Shown in pieces: positions 11,757 through 23,798 of a DNA stretch of 64,000 nt. The translations under genes and the position numbers were made by a program. This DNA is from Lactuca virosa (lineage: Eukaryota > Streptophyta > Magnoliopsida > Asterales > Asteraceae). The stretch spans positions 31,837,746 through 31,901,745 of the forward strand of contig CAKMRJ010003334.1 in NCBI GenBank assembly GCA_928212115.1. The letters run 5' to 3'. The notes beneath the pieces are model-generated. The model was not told the origin of the DNA and did no database searches. It saw nothing but the letters and a program-made list of their open reading frames with translations. Position 1 is the stretch's first letter, and the number at the start of each line of letters is the position of its first letter.

Positions 11757-12330
11757 ATAACGGAGTCGGGCTGAGAAGCCAGGCGACTCGAGGCGAGGGT
11801 ACTGAACCTCGTATGCGGAGCGTGTCGCTATAATGGAGTCGGGCTGAGAAGCTAGGCGACTCGAGGCGAGGGTACCGAACCTCGCATGTAGAGCTTTCTG
11901 CTATAATGAAGTCGGGCTGAGAAGCCCGACGACTCAAGGCGAGGGTACTGAACCTCGCATGCAGAGCTTGCCGCTATAATGGAGTCGGGCTGAGAAGCCA
12001 GGCGACTCGAGGCGAGGGTATTGAACCTCGCATGCGGAGCTTGCCGCTATAATGGAGTAGGGCTGAGAAGCCAGGCGACTCAAGGCGAGGGTACTGAACC
12101 TCGCATGCGGAGCTTGCCGCTATAATGGAGTCGGGCTGAGAAGTCAGGCGATGCGAGGCGAGGGTACTGAACCTCGCATGCGGAGCTTGCTGCTATAATG
12201 GAGTCGGGCTGAGAAGTCAGGCGACTCGAGGCGAGGGTACTGAACCTCGCATGCGGAGCTTGCCGCTATAATGGAGTCGGGCTGAGAAGCCGGGCGACTC
12301 GAGGCGAGGGTACTGAACCTCGCATGATTG
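11757..12330. repeat. Minisatellite, 73-bp unit, about 8 copies
   Basis: Highly regular units beginning ATAATGGAGTCGGGCTGAGA and containing GACTCGAGGCGAGGGTACTG and GAACCTCGCATGCGGAGCTT. Copies are over 90% alike by eye. Open frames across it on both strands are a by-product of the repeat. Confidence 0.95.
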
Positions 12331-15300
12331 GGCGTAGCACCCCACAATCTATGCGTCTCGTGTGATCAGTTTGGGTTAAAGTGGAATGGTACCTGATGCT
12401 TTGCTGCGTCGCTAGTCGTACTAATAATTGATGCCTCGGTGTCTTGACTGTTTGTCGAGGGCTATGCGGGGATGCTACTTAGAGCTGGATAGTTTAGCTA
12501 CCGTCAAGTGGTGCGTAGCGAGACCGCTGTCGAGGGCTGGTCATCAGGGCCGCTGAGAACTGAGCACCGAGCTGCTAGCGATAGATGAGAAGCACGACCG
12601 CTGAAAGCTGGGCAACGAGACTACCGAGGGTTGAATGACGGGGCTGATCTTCCGACTCGAAATATTAACTTCACCTCGGGAGTGCACTATCATCATGGTG
12701 TTAGTTCTTTATGTACCTTAACTCTGCCCCTTCGGAATGAAAATCACTTCTGCATAGTGTCGTACCAACCCTCCCCCCCCCCCCCTTTTTTTTCTTAGAG
12801 GAGGCGAAGAAAGGGAAAGTTGAGATACATAGCTGCTGGAAAGAGCTAGGCAACCCAAGTACTAATAAAACTGGATAGCATGGCTGGCGAGAGCTAAGCA
12901 GCGCGACTGCTGGGAGTTAGACAAAGTAGTTGCTGATGGTTGGGCTTTGCAGCTGCTGAGCTAGGTCGTGTCGCTGTTGAAGTTCGAGTTGTGCGACTAC
13001 TAAGAGCTGGGCAGTAAGGCTAGCGGGGGTCGGTCAACATGAATGTGAGAGTTGATTAGCGGGACTTCCCGGGATTGGTCAACACGGCTGCTGATGACCG
13101 CGCAACGTAGTTACTGATGGCTATTTCGAAACGCTTCACGAGTAGTAGTAGTAATGTACTACTCTTCTCCTCCCCCTTTTTTTTGAAAACTCCTTGCGTA
13201 TTCGAGACGTATTTGTTGAGCGGGGCTTGTGATACGCCTTCATTAAATGGGTGTTTTGTCTTGTAATATTGGCCCATTTACTGTTGAGATGGCCAATAAA
13301 ATATCAATTTGATACAAAATCCAAAGATAAATGTGTTTGGAGCCCACTTGTAATTTATTAGCCCATTTGTTTAATCGTGGGCCATTATGTTGACTCTTTG
13401 TTTGTTTTTTTTTAAACCTAATTGTAACCTGGGAAATTAAAATACACGCGTGGGGCCCATGCTCTTCTTTATCAGACTTAAATCACAATGTTGCAGTTGT
13501 ACACACGATTCCAAACGTATTCCCTAGATGGAAAATCTGGCATTCGGTGGTCAAGGCTCCAGGCGATGAGTTTTGTGTTGGAGCTCATGGGTTGTCTGAG
13601 AGAGATCGACCGTGACACCGGTGGTGGTGAAGGAGCAACAACCAACGACAGCGAGAGGTGGTGGTTGACAGGCGATCTCTGGTTCAATTGGAGGCGACGG
13701 ATCAAAGAACTGAGGTTGGAAGTCGGAGCAGAGGCTCCTGTCAACGTCGATCTGTTGGAGCTTGGAGGTCATCGTGGAAGCGGATCTGTTTGGTCTTTGT
13801 TTGCCGATGGCTTATGGCTGGAGTGCGCCAAGTGGTAACGACGGCGGTCGGTGAGAGCCCTGGTGATTCCTCGCTGGAATTCGGCGATGTAGAAGGGATC
13901 GGCTGTTAGTTCAGAGGGGGCCAGAGCGGCGATTTAGCCATCGGCGTTAATCAGTTGAGTCGCTGGCTGGATGTGATTTTGCGTTGATGGGAGAGAAGCT
14001 TTTAGCGGGTGGCGATCGGAGGTTCGTCAAGTGGTGGAGGAGCAACGATTGGCATTTTGTAACCGGGATCGACCGATCATCGTGCGGTGGCACCTTATGT
14101 TTGTTCGTAGTCACCGAATAACTGATTAGTCGGGGTTTAAGACCGCTCGAACGGTTATTGCTGGTTCCGGACTTGTGGTAGTGGCGACCGTGGTTTAGCT
14201 TCTTGGAGACGGATTGGTTTCAACTTTCACCAGCGATTCTAGATTTGAGGTCGGCGATCGGGAGCGGTGATCGAGGTAGCAACGGACGATGGCGCTGTCT
14301 GTGACCGATTATTATTGGCTGGAGTCAGCAGGTAGTCCGGTGGGTTTGGTTCCTTAGCGGGACTCACAACTTGTAGGTGGAGGCTGGAGGAGCGACGAAT
14401 CAAGGAACTGTGGTGAAGGAGCGGTGGTGTTGGGGTTACTATGGTCGACGGGTGGTTCTGGTCTGGTGGCACGCAGCTACTTCTAGGTGTGCTTCGTTGG
14501 GACCGATGGCGACCAGCTTGAGGCGTGCTGCTGGAGTCACGGCGGTGAAGGGGCCAAAACCATCGACCAGCAGCGCTCGGGTTCTGCTTGTCGAGATCGG
14601 AGGCGACTAAGTCTTGATTTGGGGATCTCTTTGACTGCCCGAGGAAGTGTGTTGACTGGGTGGGTCCCGACTCCTTTATTTTTTGGATAGACAGCTCTGT
14701 CATTTGTCTTGTCATGTGTCTGGTGCACTGTGCACCTTTACCCTCTTTTTTGTTACTGTCGGTAGTAGGTAGACATGACATACACCCTTTTTGACGTATT
14801 TGAGTGATTTGTCATGAATGTGAGCTGTAAATGTGATTTTCTCTGTATACACACTTTTTTATATTATAACCATTAATGAAAATGGTAAAACTATAAAGTA
14901 AAAATAACTTTTACTAGTTACAGCACAACTTAAAGAAATTTGTATATTTAGATTGATTACTAAAATTAACTTTTGATAATATGGCATCTGAAAGATGGTA
15001 AAAAGCTCATAAGATTTTTTTCTCTTTTACAGATATCAGTTCTTCTTATAGAACTCCTCTCCACCCCCCCCCCCCCCTTTTTTTTGAAAGTTCTGGAAAA
15101 TGTACAAGCCATATGGCTGTGTGTACAAATAGTTGTTGCAGTGGGAGTGAAGATGCTCATAGAAAATTTTTACTAAAAATGATTTTCTTATAATAGATGG
15201 ACTGAAGTGGGATAAAAACTCATAAAAATTTCTTTTCTACTCAAATTTCTGGAAAGACACCAAAACATAAACAAAAACGAATCTGTAAGGGTTTTTTTTT

Positions 15301-16210
15301 CATAAACTTCCTTTCTTCTTCAGCTTGCTCAACAAGCTATCAAGATGTGAGCAAGGGCAGATCTATTTCGTTTTTCTCCTGATTTTATGAACTGAAAAAT
15401 ATGAGTGACAACTCATAAAACTTCTTTTCTTCTGAAACAAACCCCCAAGATATAAACAAAAAACAGATCTAAGAAAGTTTTTGCGTATTTAGGGAGTATT
15501 TGAGTGAAGAAAATCATGTAGATCCATAGATCTGAACTAAACACGAAATGGATCTAACAAAGTTTTGTTCTCACTAAAACTTCTTTACTTTTTAGCTTGC
15601 TCAACATATCTGAAAATCTTTTGTTTTCCATCTCTAAGCTTCTAGAGGAAGCATCAGATAAACAACTTGAATGAAGTTGTACATGAGAAATCAGAAACCA
15701 AAACCGATTTTCTTGAGAATGAACAAACAAAAGAGATAAAGACTTGTAAAATGTTGTTTGTTCTTCAACTTGGTGAATAAAATTCAAAAATATTAACAAA
15801 GATGGGGAAAAACTCATAGAAATCTCTTTTCTCCCCAACTTTCTAAATAATCCAACAAAGATGGATCTGATAAAAATGTTTTAACTTGAGAATTGTTCAA
15901 ATAAACTAAAACAAGGCATATTTAGATATCTGAGCAAAAACAAGGTAGATCTAACGATCTGAGCAAAAAACTCAACAGATCTAAAGATATGAACAAAAAA
16001 AAAGTGAACAGATCAAGAGATCTGAATGATGGTTAGACAGATCTGAAAAGAACTTGGCAAGATCCAAACGGATCTGAACAGATCTTGGCCAAAGCCAAAC
16101 GGACCTGAACCAAGTGGTGCTAAATATGATCAGATCTGAGCTAAAATGCAACAGATCTGAACAGATCTAGGCAAGAACAAGCTTGAAACCAACTCAGGCT
16201 TTTGCTACTT

Positions 16211-16232
16211 GCTCGAATCCGGGATGGCGCCA
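16211..16232 (-). other. Primer-binding site of LARD-like element
   Basis: Minus strand starts TGGCGCCATCCCGGATTCGA two bases inside the 5' LTR. It is complementary to a tRNA 3' end (acceptor stem plus CCA, then the T-arm GGATTCGA). It is not the initiator-Met site used by the other elements here; the exact tRNA was not determined. Confidence 0.75.
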
Positions 16233-16234
16233 AA

Positions 16235-16883
16235 TGATGCGACATCGACCTCCGGCAATGCTTCTGGTCTTCTGCTGCGGCGAAGATCTGGATATCACAG
16301 TGCAAAGTCGTTAGAGCCGTCCCAGGGACTGTGCCTCGGGAGCGGACTCTGACGATCAAGTTATATCAGCTAGAAGATCTGAGCTGGCTCCCTTTAGCTA
16401 GAGAGGACCATCTTGGTGCTGGTGGTGGTGTATGGTGGCTGACGGCGGCGGGTGGCGGCTGAGCCACCCGGCCGGAGTATAGTGGCGGCTGAGCCATGGG
16501 GAAGATCTAGGGGAAAGGTCTTAGTGGTGGCTGAACCACTTGGGAAAGAGTCCTCCTTCATGGAGGAGGCACTATCTTATTTATAGTGGACAATTAGGTC
16601 AAGGGGAATTGGGTCAGGCCTTGGGCCAGCCCAATTCAGGCCCAACTAGCAAGGAGCTGGGCAAGGCCGCCAGGAGGCGCCGGGCGGGGCTGGCGGGCGC
16701 GCCCCAAGCAGGGCTGGCGGGCGCGCACCAGGAAGGGATGACAAGGGAGCGCCTGGCCGGGCCGGCAGGAGAGTCCCCAGCAGGGCTGGCAAGGGGAGTC
16801 CCCAGTAAGGTTGGCAAGGGAACGCCAGGCCAGGCTGGCGCGCTAGAGCAGTCTAGGCCATGCTAATGGACCATATATCATCA
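16235..16883 (-). repeat. 5' LTR of LARD-like element
   Basis: 649 bp, pairs with 9733-10393. It carries an extra GGCGGGCGCGCCCCAAGCAG-type repeat unit and lacks a unit present in the left LTR. Confidence 0.9.
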
Positions 16884-17311
16884 TCAACAATTTAGCATCA
16901 TTGACAGTCAACAGTAGGTACAAAAAAAACTCTTCTTTTATTATTTGTTAATTGTTATATGTTTTCTTGTTGGTTGCCTTTTATCACTCTATTGAATATG
17001 CATCCTAGAAAGTATATGTAAATGTCTTTATTTTTTCTTTGATATGTTTATGTATTAGTGTTCAAAGCATTTTTTGGCTTTTTTATTTTGTTGTTTTGTA
17101 TTAATAGTTGCTAGGTTGTTTGGCTTACGGGGCTTGTCCCGAAGTCTTTTCTTTCCATAGGTGGGGAGTCCCCAACCTTCAATTGTATAAATTTTTTAAT
17201 TAATAAAATTTCCGCAGGTGCCGCCCCCTTTTACAAAAAAAAAAAAAAAACAATATGAGGGCCCCAAATTTCTTTTTGCCCAGGGCCCCAAATTATCTAG
17301 GACCGGCCCTG

Positions 17312-17319
17312 GGCATATT
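17312..17319. repeat. Target-site duplication of hAT element 1 (right)
   Basis: GGCATATT, identical to 8769-8776. Confidence 0.95.
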
Positions 17320-17826
17320 TATTTATTATACCTTTATTGTAATTTATTCAATAAGTCTAGGGGTTGTTTTCGCTTTTTAATATTTCATAACACTTTGTTG
17401 GTGTTGTGCAATTGAATATATTTTTTCTAAGTGAGAAGGTCGTATAATAGCAACATACTTTCTAATATGTCTTACTTAGGTCACTCAACTTCTTGCATAC
17501 ATTCCAAGCTAATATACTTTCAAATCTTCCAAAAAAGTGTTGTGTCTGAAGTAAAAAAAAATACACACAATCAAGACAAGAATACCATTCCATAAATTCA
17601 ATAAACACAATAAACCTCACAACTTACAATGAATGACCTACAACAAAGAATAACACAACAAGATGAATTACAACAACTACCGTCACCCTAACACACTAAT
17701 CATGTAAAAATAAACAAATCAATTAAATAAATTTAGAAGAAAATGAAACTTCTTCTACCCACTAACCATGTGTATGTCTGTTAGTCAGTCTATGAACAAT
17801 AAAAAATTGAGGCAGAATCTTGACAA
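17320..17826. other. Intergenic; 3' flank of bZIP pseudogene
   Basis: AT-rich, no gene recognised. It probably includes the former 3' UTR of the minus-strand bZIP gene. Confidence 0.6.
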
Positions 17827-20669
17827 TCAAAACGTACCACTGCTTTCACCGGTGGAGATTGAAACACATTCCGACTTGATATCAAGCCCCTGAAACGGAA
17901 AATAAACGATGGTGAGGGTTTTGTAGTGACTCTGTCTGATTCGGGTTTCTGAACATGTTTCCTTGATTGTATTGAACATGGTGCATGCCCAGATTATAAC
18001 CATCTGAAGAAGACGACCTTGACATTTCACCAGTTTCTATTCTCAGCCTTTCTACGTCTTGCTTCAGTGCTTCATTCAGAGCTGTATTTTGTCAAACCAA
18101 TAAGTCTCATTACACTTGCTTATATAAAATCCCGATAGTCACAGAAGCTAGAAGCTACTTGAAACTTACCATCACGTAAATGAGCTTGTTTTTCCATAGC
18201 TTGTAATCGGATCTTAAGCTCTGTGTTTTCAGAAGACAGGCCATTTGTATCCCTCTGTATAATTTATAAATAGCAATAAGATTAACCTCAAATATATGTT
18301 CATGAAGGTAAAGGATCATTAGATTAGCAACCTGAAACAGAGCCAATTGTGCATAAAGGGTCGTTGCTTCTGTTTGTAAGGTCTAAACTTTTCTCTCGAG
18401 CTCAGATATATAGCGTGCTTTCCTCTCCTTTGAACGAGAAGCAGATTGTCGATTTGCCAAAATCTTGATTAGTACAAAGTACAAACCATAAGTTGATGTT
18501 CTAAAACTCTCTGCCAGTTAGTTTTTCCCTTTACTTTGGATCAAATTCTTCTTTAACTCCTAATAATGACCGGATTTCAATCTCCATCTCTAACTATTAT
18601 GACGAGATTTCGTAACAAAACAATTGCATCGATTCATAACAAGACTGGATTGAATTTTAGCAGAAGATTTCAAATTCCAAATGATTAGTTGTTGGTATCT
18701 AAAATTGGTAAATCAAATTACCGAGTGCAAAGAAACTAGTATTTCCCTATTAGAAATGGACAAAATAAGAAGCATTGAAGACAAGCCAAAAAGTACCTCT
18801 TAGCTCGCTTAGGATCAACAATCCACAACTCAGCAAGCTTATCGGGAGCCATTACCTTCTTAGCTTCAATGCTTTCCCTAAAAAAATATTGAGCCATCCA
18901 CTGAGTTGCTATGTCGATGTCGAGGTCTCGCCATACTCTTTTTTCATCACCGTCGTCGCCGTAATCATCGCCCGAAGCTCCACCATCACCAACCACATTG
19001 ACATTGTTTATCCCCCGACTGCTGTAACATCCATAAAAATCATGCCAAATTTGAACTTTTAAAAAACATTTCAAAACCCATGATTATTACAAAACTTGTT
19101 TTCAAAAATAGTATATTGTCAGAGTATCCCAGAATCAAAACATGAAATCATAAAGTGTGGGGAGCGGTACGATCACGCCTTCGCCTTCCCGCAATCATCT
19201 GCAGTACCTGAAACAATAATCGATAAATGTAAGCTCGAAGGCTTAGTGAGTTACCCTCAAAATACCAACACCATACAGATATAACCATATCATATAAACA
19301 TATAAGCAAACAGCATGCATAATGAGCCATCAGTCTGACTGGACCGAATCTCAGTCCTCAGTCTATCTGAACCGCTCTCCGAGCCCTCGGCATGTCTGGA
19401 CCGCCCTCCTCGGGGCCTTCAGCCTATCCGTACCACTCGTTGGGCCTTCGGCCTGACGAGATTTGCCCAGCCTGGGCCTGCAGTCTACCCGGTCCGCCCA
19501 GGGTGTCTTGGCCTACTGCACACAGCAGGACCTGTTTCAACCCTTTCCCCAAACCAATAAACATGTGCACATAAATAACATACGCTAGCATGCAATAATA
19601 GATAGTCATAAGATCTAACTGATCACTATCATGGCAACCATCATATATCCAGGATACCAATCTAACCGATCTCTAATATAGCAACCATCCTACAACCAGG
19701 ATATCAATCTAATAGATTACTAGCATAGCAACCATCCTAAACCAGGATGTAAATCATAAAGGGTCGGCCTTGGTGTCGTAGACCCTGTTGATATAGTGAG
19801 GAGAACTCACCTCACAACTGTCGCACTGAAGTGATAAGCTCAAACTCTCGAATCACCGACACTAACTCCACCACCTATATTTACCATAAGACCATTTCCA
19901 TAAATTTCCAAATTACCAAATACCCCAGAATTCAACTAGTCAATCCTTGGTCAAAGTCAAGGTCAACAGTCAAGGTTAACAGTCCACGTTGACCCGACTC
20001 GTCGAGTGCAGTTCACCGACTCGTCGAGTCCTTCCTGAACTCGAGAAGTCGTGAAATCTCCGGTTGACTCGTCGAGTTTCCCTGCAACTCGCCGAGTTCA
20101 TGCATGTCCAAATGTCGGGAAAACCCTAGCTGACTCGTCGAGTCCATGTAGAAGTCCTTGCACGACAATCTTCATCAGAATCGTCGAGTTGACCATGCAA
20201 CTCGTCGAGTCCCTTCAGTCTTTTCTCCATTCAAACGCTTTTTAAGCCATTCCAAAGCTCCATATCGTAGATCTAAGCTCCTAAGTCATACTTCTTACGT
20301 AAAGTTGCAAACTTTACGTACATGCAAGGTGCTAATGACTTAAATCAAGCAAAAGAAGAGGTTCTAGGCAAAGGAATTACACTAGCATGCTAAAGACTGA
20401 AACTTTATGATTGTAAGGGCCAAGATGAGCCTAGATCTGAAGTTGCAACTTCAGATCTTGGTTCATCTGTAACGCCTCGATTCTCAGGTATTAATATTAT
20501 GGCTTTAATTTTCAAGTTTCAAGTTCTACTCGACGAGTTGGATGCCCTGACTCGTCGAGTAGTAGCGAGTTTGGGAAATGTGTTTAAGTGACCAACTCAC
20601 CGAGTCGGATGAGTGACTCGACGAGTTGGAGCTGGAGGGTGAAACCCTAATTTCCGGGGTTTTGCACCC

Positions 20670-20676
20670 TATTTAA
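20670..20676 (+). promoter_or_regulatory. TATA-box-like motif in inner solo LTR
   Basis: TATTTAA follows the palindrome cluster at the position of the U3 promoter. The equivalent motif is at 44009-44016 in the plus-strand gypsy LTR. Confidence 0.5.
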
Positions 20677-21602
20677 GGAATCATAAGCCTCCTTCAGCCT
20701 CTTTACATTCCCTTGAGAGCTCAACAAAACCCTAATGCGTGTGTGTGTGTGATCCATTGTGTGTTTTAAGCTTTGGAAGATGATTCTTGGGGAGAAGAGC
20801 TTGGGGAAAGCAAGTGGATTGAAGCAAGGAACTCGTGGGAATCAAGATCTACTTCAGTTGGCATCTTTTGGGAAGGTATTAAGCTGTTATCTTAACCCCA
20901 TTTCATTCTAGATCTCTTTTGGGTGGATTTTAGGGCTTTTCTAGTGTGAATCTTCCCTCTAGTGTGAGACTTCTTTGCAAGCTTGGTTTTTGTCATTTTA
21001 AGGCTTTAGAGCTTTGGATGCACGTAAAGTTTGCAACTTTCCGTGATAAACATGCCTTGGGAAGCTGGATCTGCAATTTGGAGCCTTAGCATGGCTTAAA
21101 AAGCCTCTGTATGGATGAAGGACTGAAGGAACTCGACGAGTTGCATGGTCAACTCGGCGAGTCCGATGAAGATAGTCGTGGGCTCGGCGAGTCAGTTAAG
21201 TGACTCGGCGAGTCGGCTAGGGTTTTCCCAACCCTTGGACACATTTGAACTTGGAAAGTTGTAAGGAAAACTTGACGAAGGAGTTTACGGCCGCAAACGT
21301 AGGAACTCGACGAGTTGACAAGTTATGCAAGGAACTTGGCGAGTAGCTAAGGGTACTCGACGAGTTGAGGTCAACAAGGATTGTTGACCTTGAACTTTGA
21401 CTTTGACTTTGACCAATTGACTTCTGGGGGAATTTGGGAAATTGGAAATTTATGATCATGATTTGATGGTAAATATTGGTGGTGGAGTTGTGACAGTGAT
21501 CCGAGCGTGGAGCTTCTCATTTCAGCGCGTTAGTAGCGAGGTGAGTTATCCTCACTATACTCAAGGGTCCAAGGCACCAAGGCCGGCCCTTTGGATTGTT
21601 AT

Positions 21603-22105
21603 ATGGTTATGTTATGCTGGGATGATATGTATCCTACAGGGTAGGATAATATTATGTGGTATGTGGTATGATCTGTTAGATCAGTATCCTAGAGGGTAGG
21701 ATAATATTATGTAGTATGTGGTATGGTCTGTTAGATCGGTATCCTGGTAGATAGGATGATATTATGTGCTATGTGGTATGATCCGTTAGATCAGTTGTTG
21801 TCTATGGACTGTTATGTGATTATCTATTATATAAATGTGCACATATTTGTTTGGCGGTTGAGGCTTATCTGCTTTGTGCGGAAGCCAATAGACCTGGGCA
21901 TTCCAACCTGTTGGTTGTGGGTCGTGAGTATTCCATCCCGAGGATGATTGGACTCATAGTATGTGGGCATTCCAACCTATTGGTTGTGGGCCTGGGGTAT
22001 TCCATCCCGATGATGATTGGACCCATAGTATGTTGGCATTCCAACCTGTTGGTTGTGGGCCTGGGGTATTCCAACTGGATGGTTGACTGGACCCATAGTA
22101 TGTTG
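21603..22105 (+). repeat. Two tandem-repeat blocks in the R/U5 half of the LTR
   Basis: 21603-21790 holds about 3.5 units of ~54 bp (GATCTGTTAGATCAGTATCC core). 21886-22105 holds three units of ~70 bp (GCATTCCAACCTGTTGGTTG core). The outer solo LTR and the 38,656 LTR have counterparts of the first block. Confidence 0.85.
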
Positions 22106-23099
22106 TTTTTATGATTATATGTGTATTGTTGTGGGTATGGGTATTTTGGGGGAACTCACTAAACTTTCGGGCTTACAGTTTCACTTTATTGTTTCAGGTA
22201 CATCAGGGGATTGTGGCAAGGCGAAGGCATGATCGTACAGTTCCTCATGTTTTGTTTATGTTTCTGGGAAAACTCTAATATTATACATTTTGAAAACAAA
22301 GATGTAATGATTTTAATGGGTTGAAATGTTTTTTTAAAAGTGCAAATTTGGCATGAAATTTTTGGGTGTTACATCATCACTCGAAATGTAGCACCAAATG
22401 CCAAAATGGCCCCAAAACTCAAATATAGAAGGATCTAGCTAGAAGAAGATCAAGGTAATGACTTGATACCTTCAAATGATTCTAAACTGGGGTAGACTTC
22501 AGATCTACACACGTTCCTTGCCTCAAACTTCTTGATCTTCAAGCTCAAACTTGAAAAATCACACTAAATGGGGCACACACACGAATTAGGGTTTCAGAGC
22601 TCAAGGGGACAATGAGGGGAGGCCAAGTGAGGCTAATGATCCTTTAAATAAGGTGTGAAACCCTGGAAATTAGGGTTTCATCCTTCAGCTCCTACTCGTC
22701 GAGTCGGTTACTTACGACCCGCGACCAAAAACCGTGCTTACTCGACGAGTCAGGGCATCTAACTCGTCGAGTCGACCTTAAAAGTTGGAAATACAAGACT
22801 GAAAGTTTATACCTGAGAGTCGGGGCGTTACAACTGCTGTCCGGAACGCCACCACCGTCTTTCAAGCTAGATCCGAGCTTCTCCATGTCCATGTAAGTAG
22901 AAAACATATCATCATCATATCCAATCTCTTTGAAGCTTCCATACGCTGCATCGAATGAGTCTGATACCAGATCTAGATCTTCAGGTAGCCGAAAGTTGAC
23001 CTTGGAGTGTGCACGCCGGTGGTGAGACGGCTTGAAAGGAAAGGGTGCAACATTTGGAGAGATAGAATTGGGATTCGATGGATCTTGCATTTTTCTCAA

Positions 23100-23790
23100 T
23101 TGCGTGAGTCCATGATCTTCGCTTATGAGCCTTTCCTGGTTCGCTCTCCCCTTTCTTCTATTCTCTGCTCAAACAGAGGGCAATGCAAAGTTGCAACTTG
23201 AAAACCAAGTAAAGAGTAAAGTAAAGGTAAAACAGAAAAACTTTGTCTAAATTACACGGTTTGGTTTGAGGTAATTTGTAGGATTATCTCTATTTTATTT
23301 TCTTTAACTATGACAATAACGGTTTTTGTTGAGTTTTTATCCATAACCGATTTAAAATAACCAAAGGGCCCCACCATCCCAACCCTACCACATACTTACA
23401 TCTTGCTCTTATGTTTTTTTTAAGAATATAGAAAGGAGGAAAAGAGAGGATTCAAAAGGAAAATGGTGTTCTCGAGTTTTTTTTAGGAGATAAGAAAATG
23501 GGTAGAGATGGAAGAAAGACACAAGCATAGTGTGTATCCATTTATTTTTGGGCGGATTGAGAAGGAAAAGAAAAAAGACAACTTCATATCCTTGCCCTTT
23601 TCTCTATTATACCTTGAAGCTGAAACCTAACTAAGGGGTAAAAATGTTATTTGGCATTAAAACTCCTCCTTCCTTTCCCATGCAATTTGAGAAAACATGT
23701 CATAACTTTTTTTTTCTCATTCCCTTTCTTGTCCATCCCCTTCCTTCCGTTCCCCTCCTTAAAATTTACACTCAAGAACAAGGTGTTAAT
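23100..23790. other. Intergenic; 5' flank of bZIP pseudogene
   Basis: AT-rich sequence with purine-rich stretches (23400-23600). No gene recognised; the old bZIP promoter would lie here. Confidence 0.5.
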
Positions 23791-23798
23791 ATTCCTCA

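Larger units (their letters stand above)
9733..16883 (-). mobile_element. Large LTR retrotransposon derivative without gag/pol (LARD-like)
   Basis: Two direct LTRs (9733-10393 and 16235-16883, both TGATGCGACATC...ATCATCA) enclose 5.84 kb. Flanking target duplications are TCAGC and TCAAC (one mismatch). A primer-binding site beside the right LTR and a purine tract beside the left LTR on the minus strand set the orientation as minus. No frame in the interior matches gag, protease, reverse transcriptase or integrase. The interior holds minisatellites (11055-12330), C/T homopolymer runs near 12772 and 15065, a GC-rich stretch (13480-14800) and an AT-rich 5' leader side (14800-16200). Confidence 0.85.
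8777..17311. mobile_element. Non-autonomous hAT transposon carrying a nested LTR element
   Basis: Terminal inverted repeats CAGGGCCGACC (left) and, reading inward from the right, CAGGGCCGGTCC; the 8-bp target duplication GGCATATT flanks both. After removing the nested retroelement (9733-16883) about 1.38 kb of hAT sequence remains, 8777-9732 and 16884-17311. None of it encodes a transposase; 9000-9200 looks like a 5' leader, so this is an internal-deletion derivative. Orientation cannot be set. Confidence 0.9.
20468..22373 (+). mobile_element. Inner solo LTR, same gypsy family, opposite orientation
   Basis: 1906 bp, TGTAACGCCTCGATTCTCAGG...GGGTGTTACA, flanked by the 5-bp duplication TCATC (20463-20467 and 22374-22378). 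It aligns end to end with the reverse complement of the outer LTR. Contains CTCG-N-CGAG motifs at 20525-20635 and 21130-21370, TATTTAA at 20670-20676, and two tandem-repeat blocks towards its 3' end. Confidence 0.93.
19023..22832 (-). mobile_element. Solo LTR of a Ty3/gypsy family, interrupted by a second solo LTR
   Basis: On the minus strand it starts TGTAACGCCCCGACTCTCAGG (22832) and ends ...GGATGTTACA (19023). The LTR itself is 19023-20467 plus 22379-22832, about 1.9 kb. It has no primer-binding site or coding region and has the 5-bp duplication ACTGC, so it is a solo LTR left by intra-element recombination. It contains CTCG-N-CGAG motifs (19995-20210 and 22690-22770), a TATTTAAA box on the minus strand (22643-22650) and a ~46-bp repeat block (19605-19750). 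Confidence 0.92.
19018..22837. repeat. Target-site duplication of outer solo LTR
   Basis: ACTGC at 19018-19022 and at 22833-22837 flanks TGTAAC...GTTACA exactly. Removing one copy and the insert rejoins the bZIP exon in frame (PDS then SRGINN). Confidence 0.95.
17827..23099 (-). pseudogene. bZIP transcription factor pseudogene (VIP1/RF2-like group I)
   Basis: Coding pieces in order: exon 1 at 23099-22833 continuing at 19022-18797, then 18463-18332, 18254-18170 and 18081-17827. Recognisable blocks are MQDPSNPNS, SHHRRAHSKVNFRLPEDLDL, APDKLAELWIVDPKRAKR, the basic region ILANRQSASRSKERKARYI, a leucine-zipper exon (RDTNGLSSENTELKIRLQ) and a C-terminal FQGLDIKSE...STGESSGTF. Family members bind DNA as dimers in the nucleus. 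Lesions: a solo LTR inserted in exon 1 with duplication of GCAGT on the coding strand; an in-frame TAG at 18383-18385 where the family has Gln after ERKV; a phase error at the acceptor before ILANRQ; and a frameshift near 17895, since the conserved C terminus lies in another frame. The start could be 23099 or the second Met at 23090. Confidence 0.9.

Noticed and set aside
11590..12350. Possible tRNA or other structured RNA in the repeats
   Set aside because: Tandem minisatellite. No tRNA cloverleaf or known RNA motif could be drawn.
13478..14781. Long overlapping open frames on both strands in the LARD interior
   Set aside because: High GC content and low stop density explain them. No domain recognised and frames overlap on both strands.
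21851..22114. Repetitive open frames with HSNLLVVGLGYS-type repeats on both strands
   Set aside because: Translation of the ~70-bp LTR repeat.
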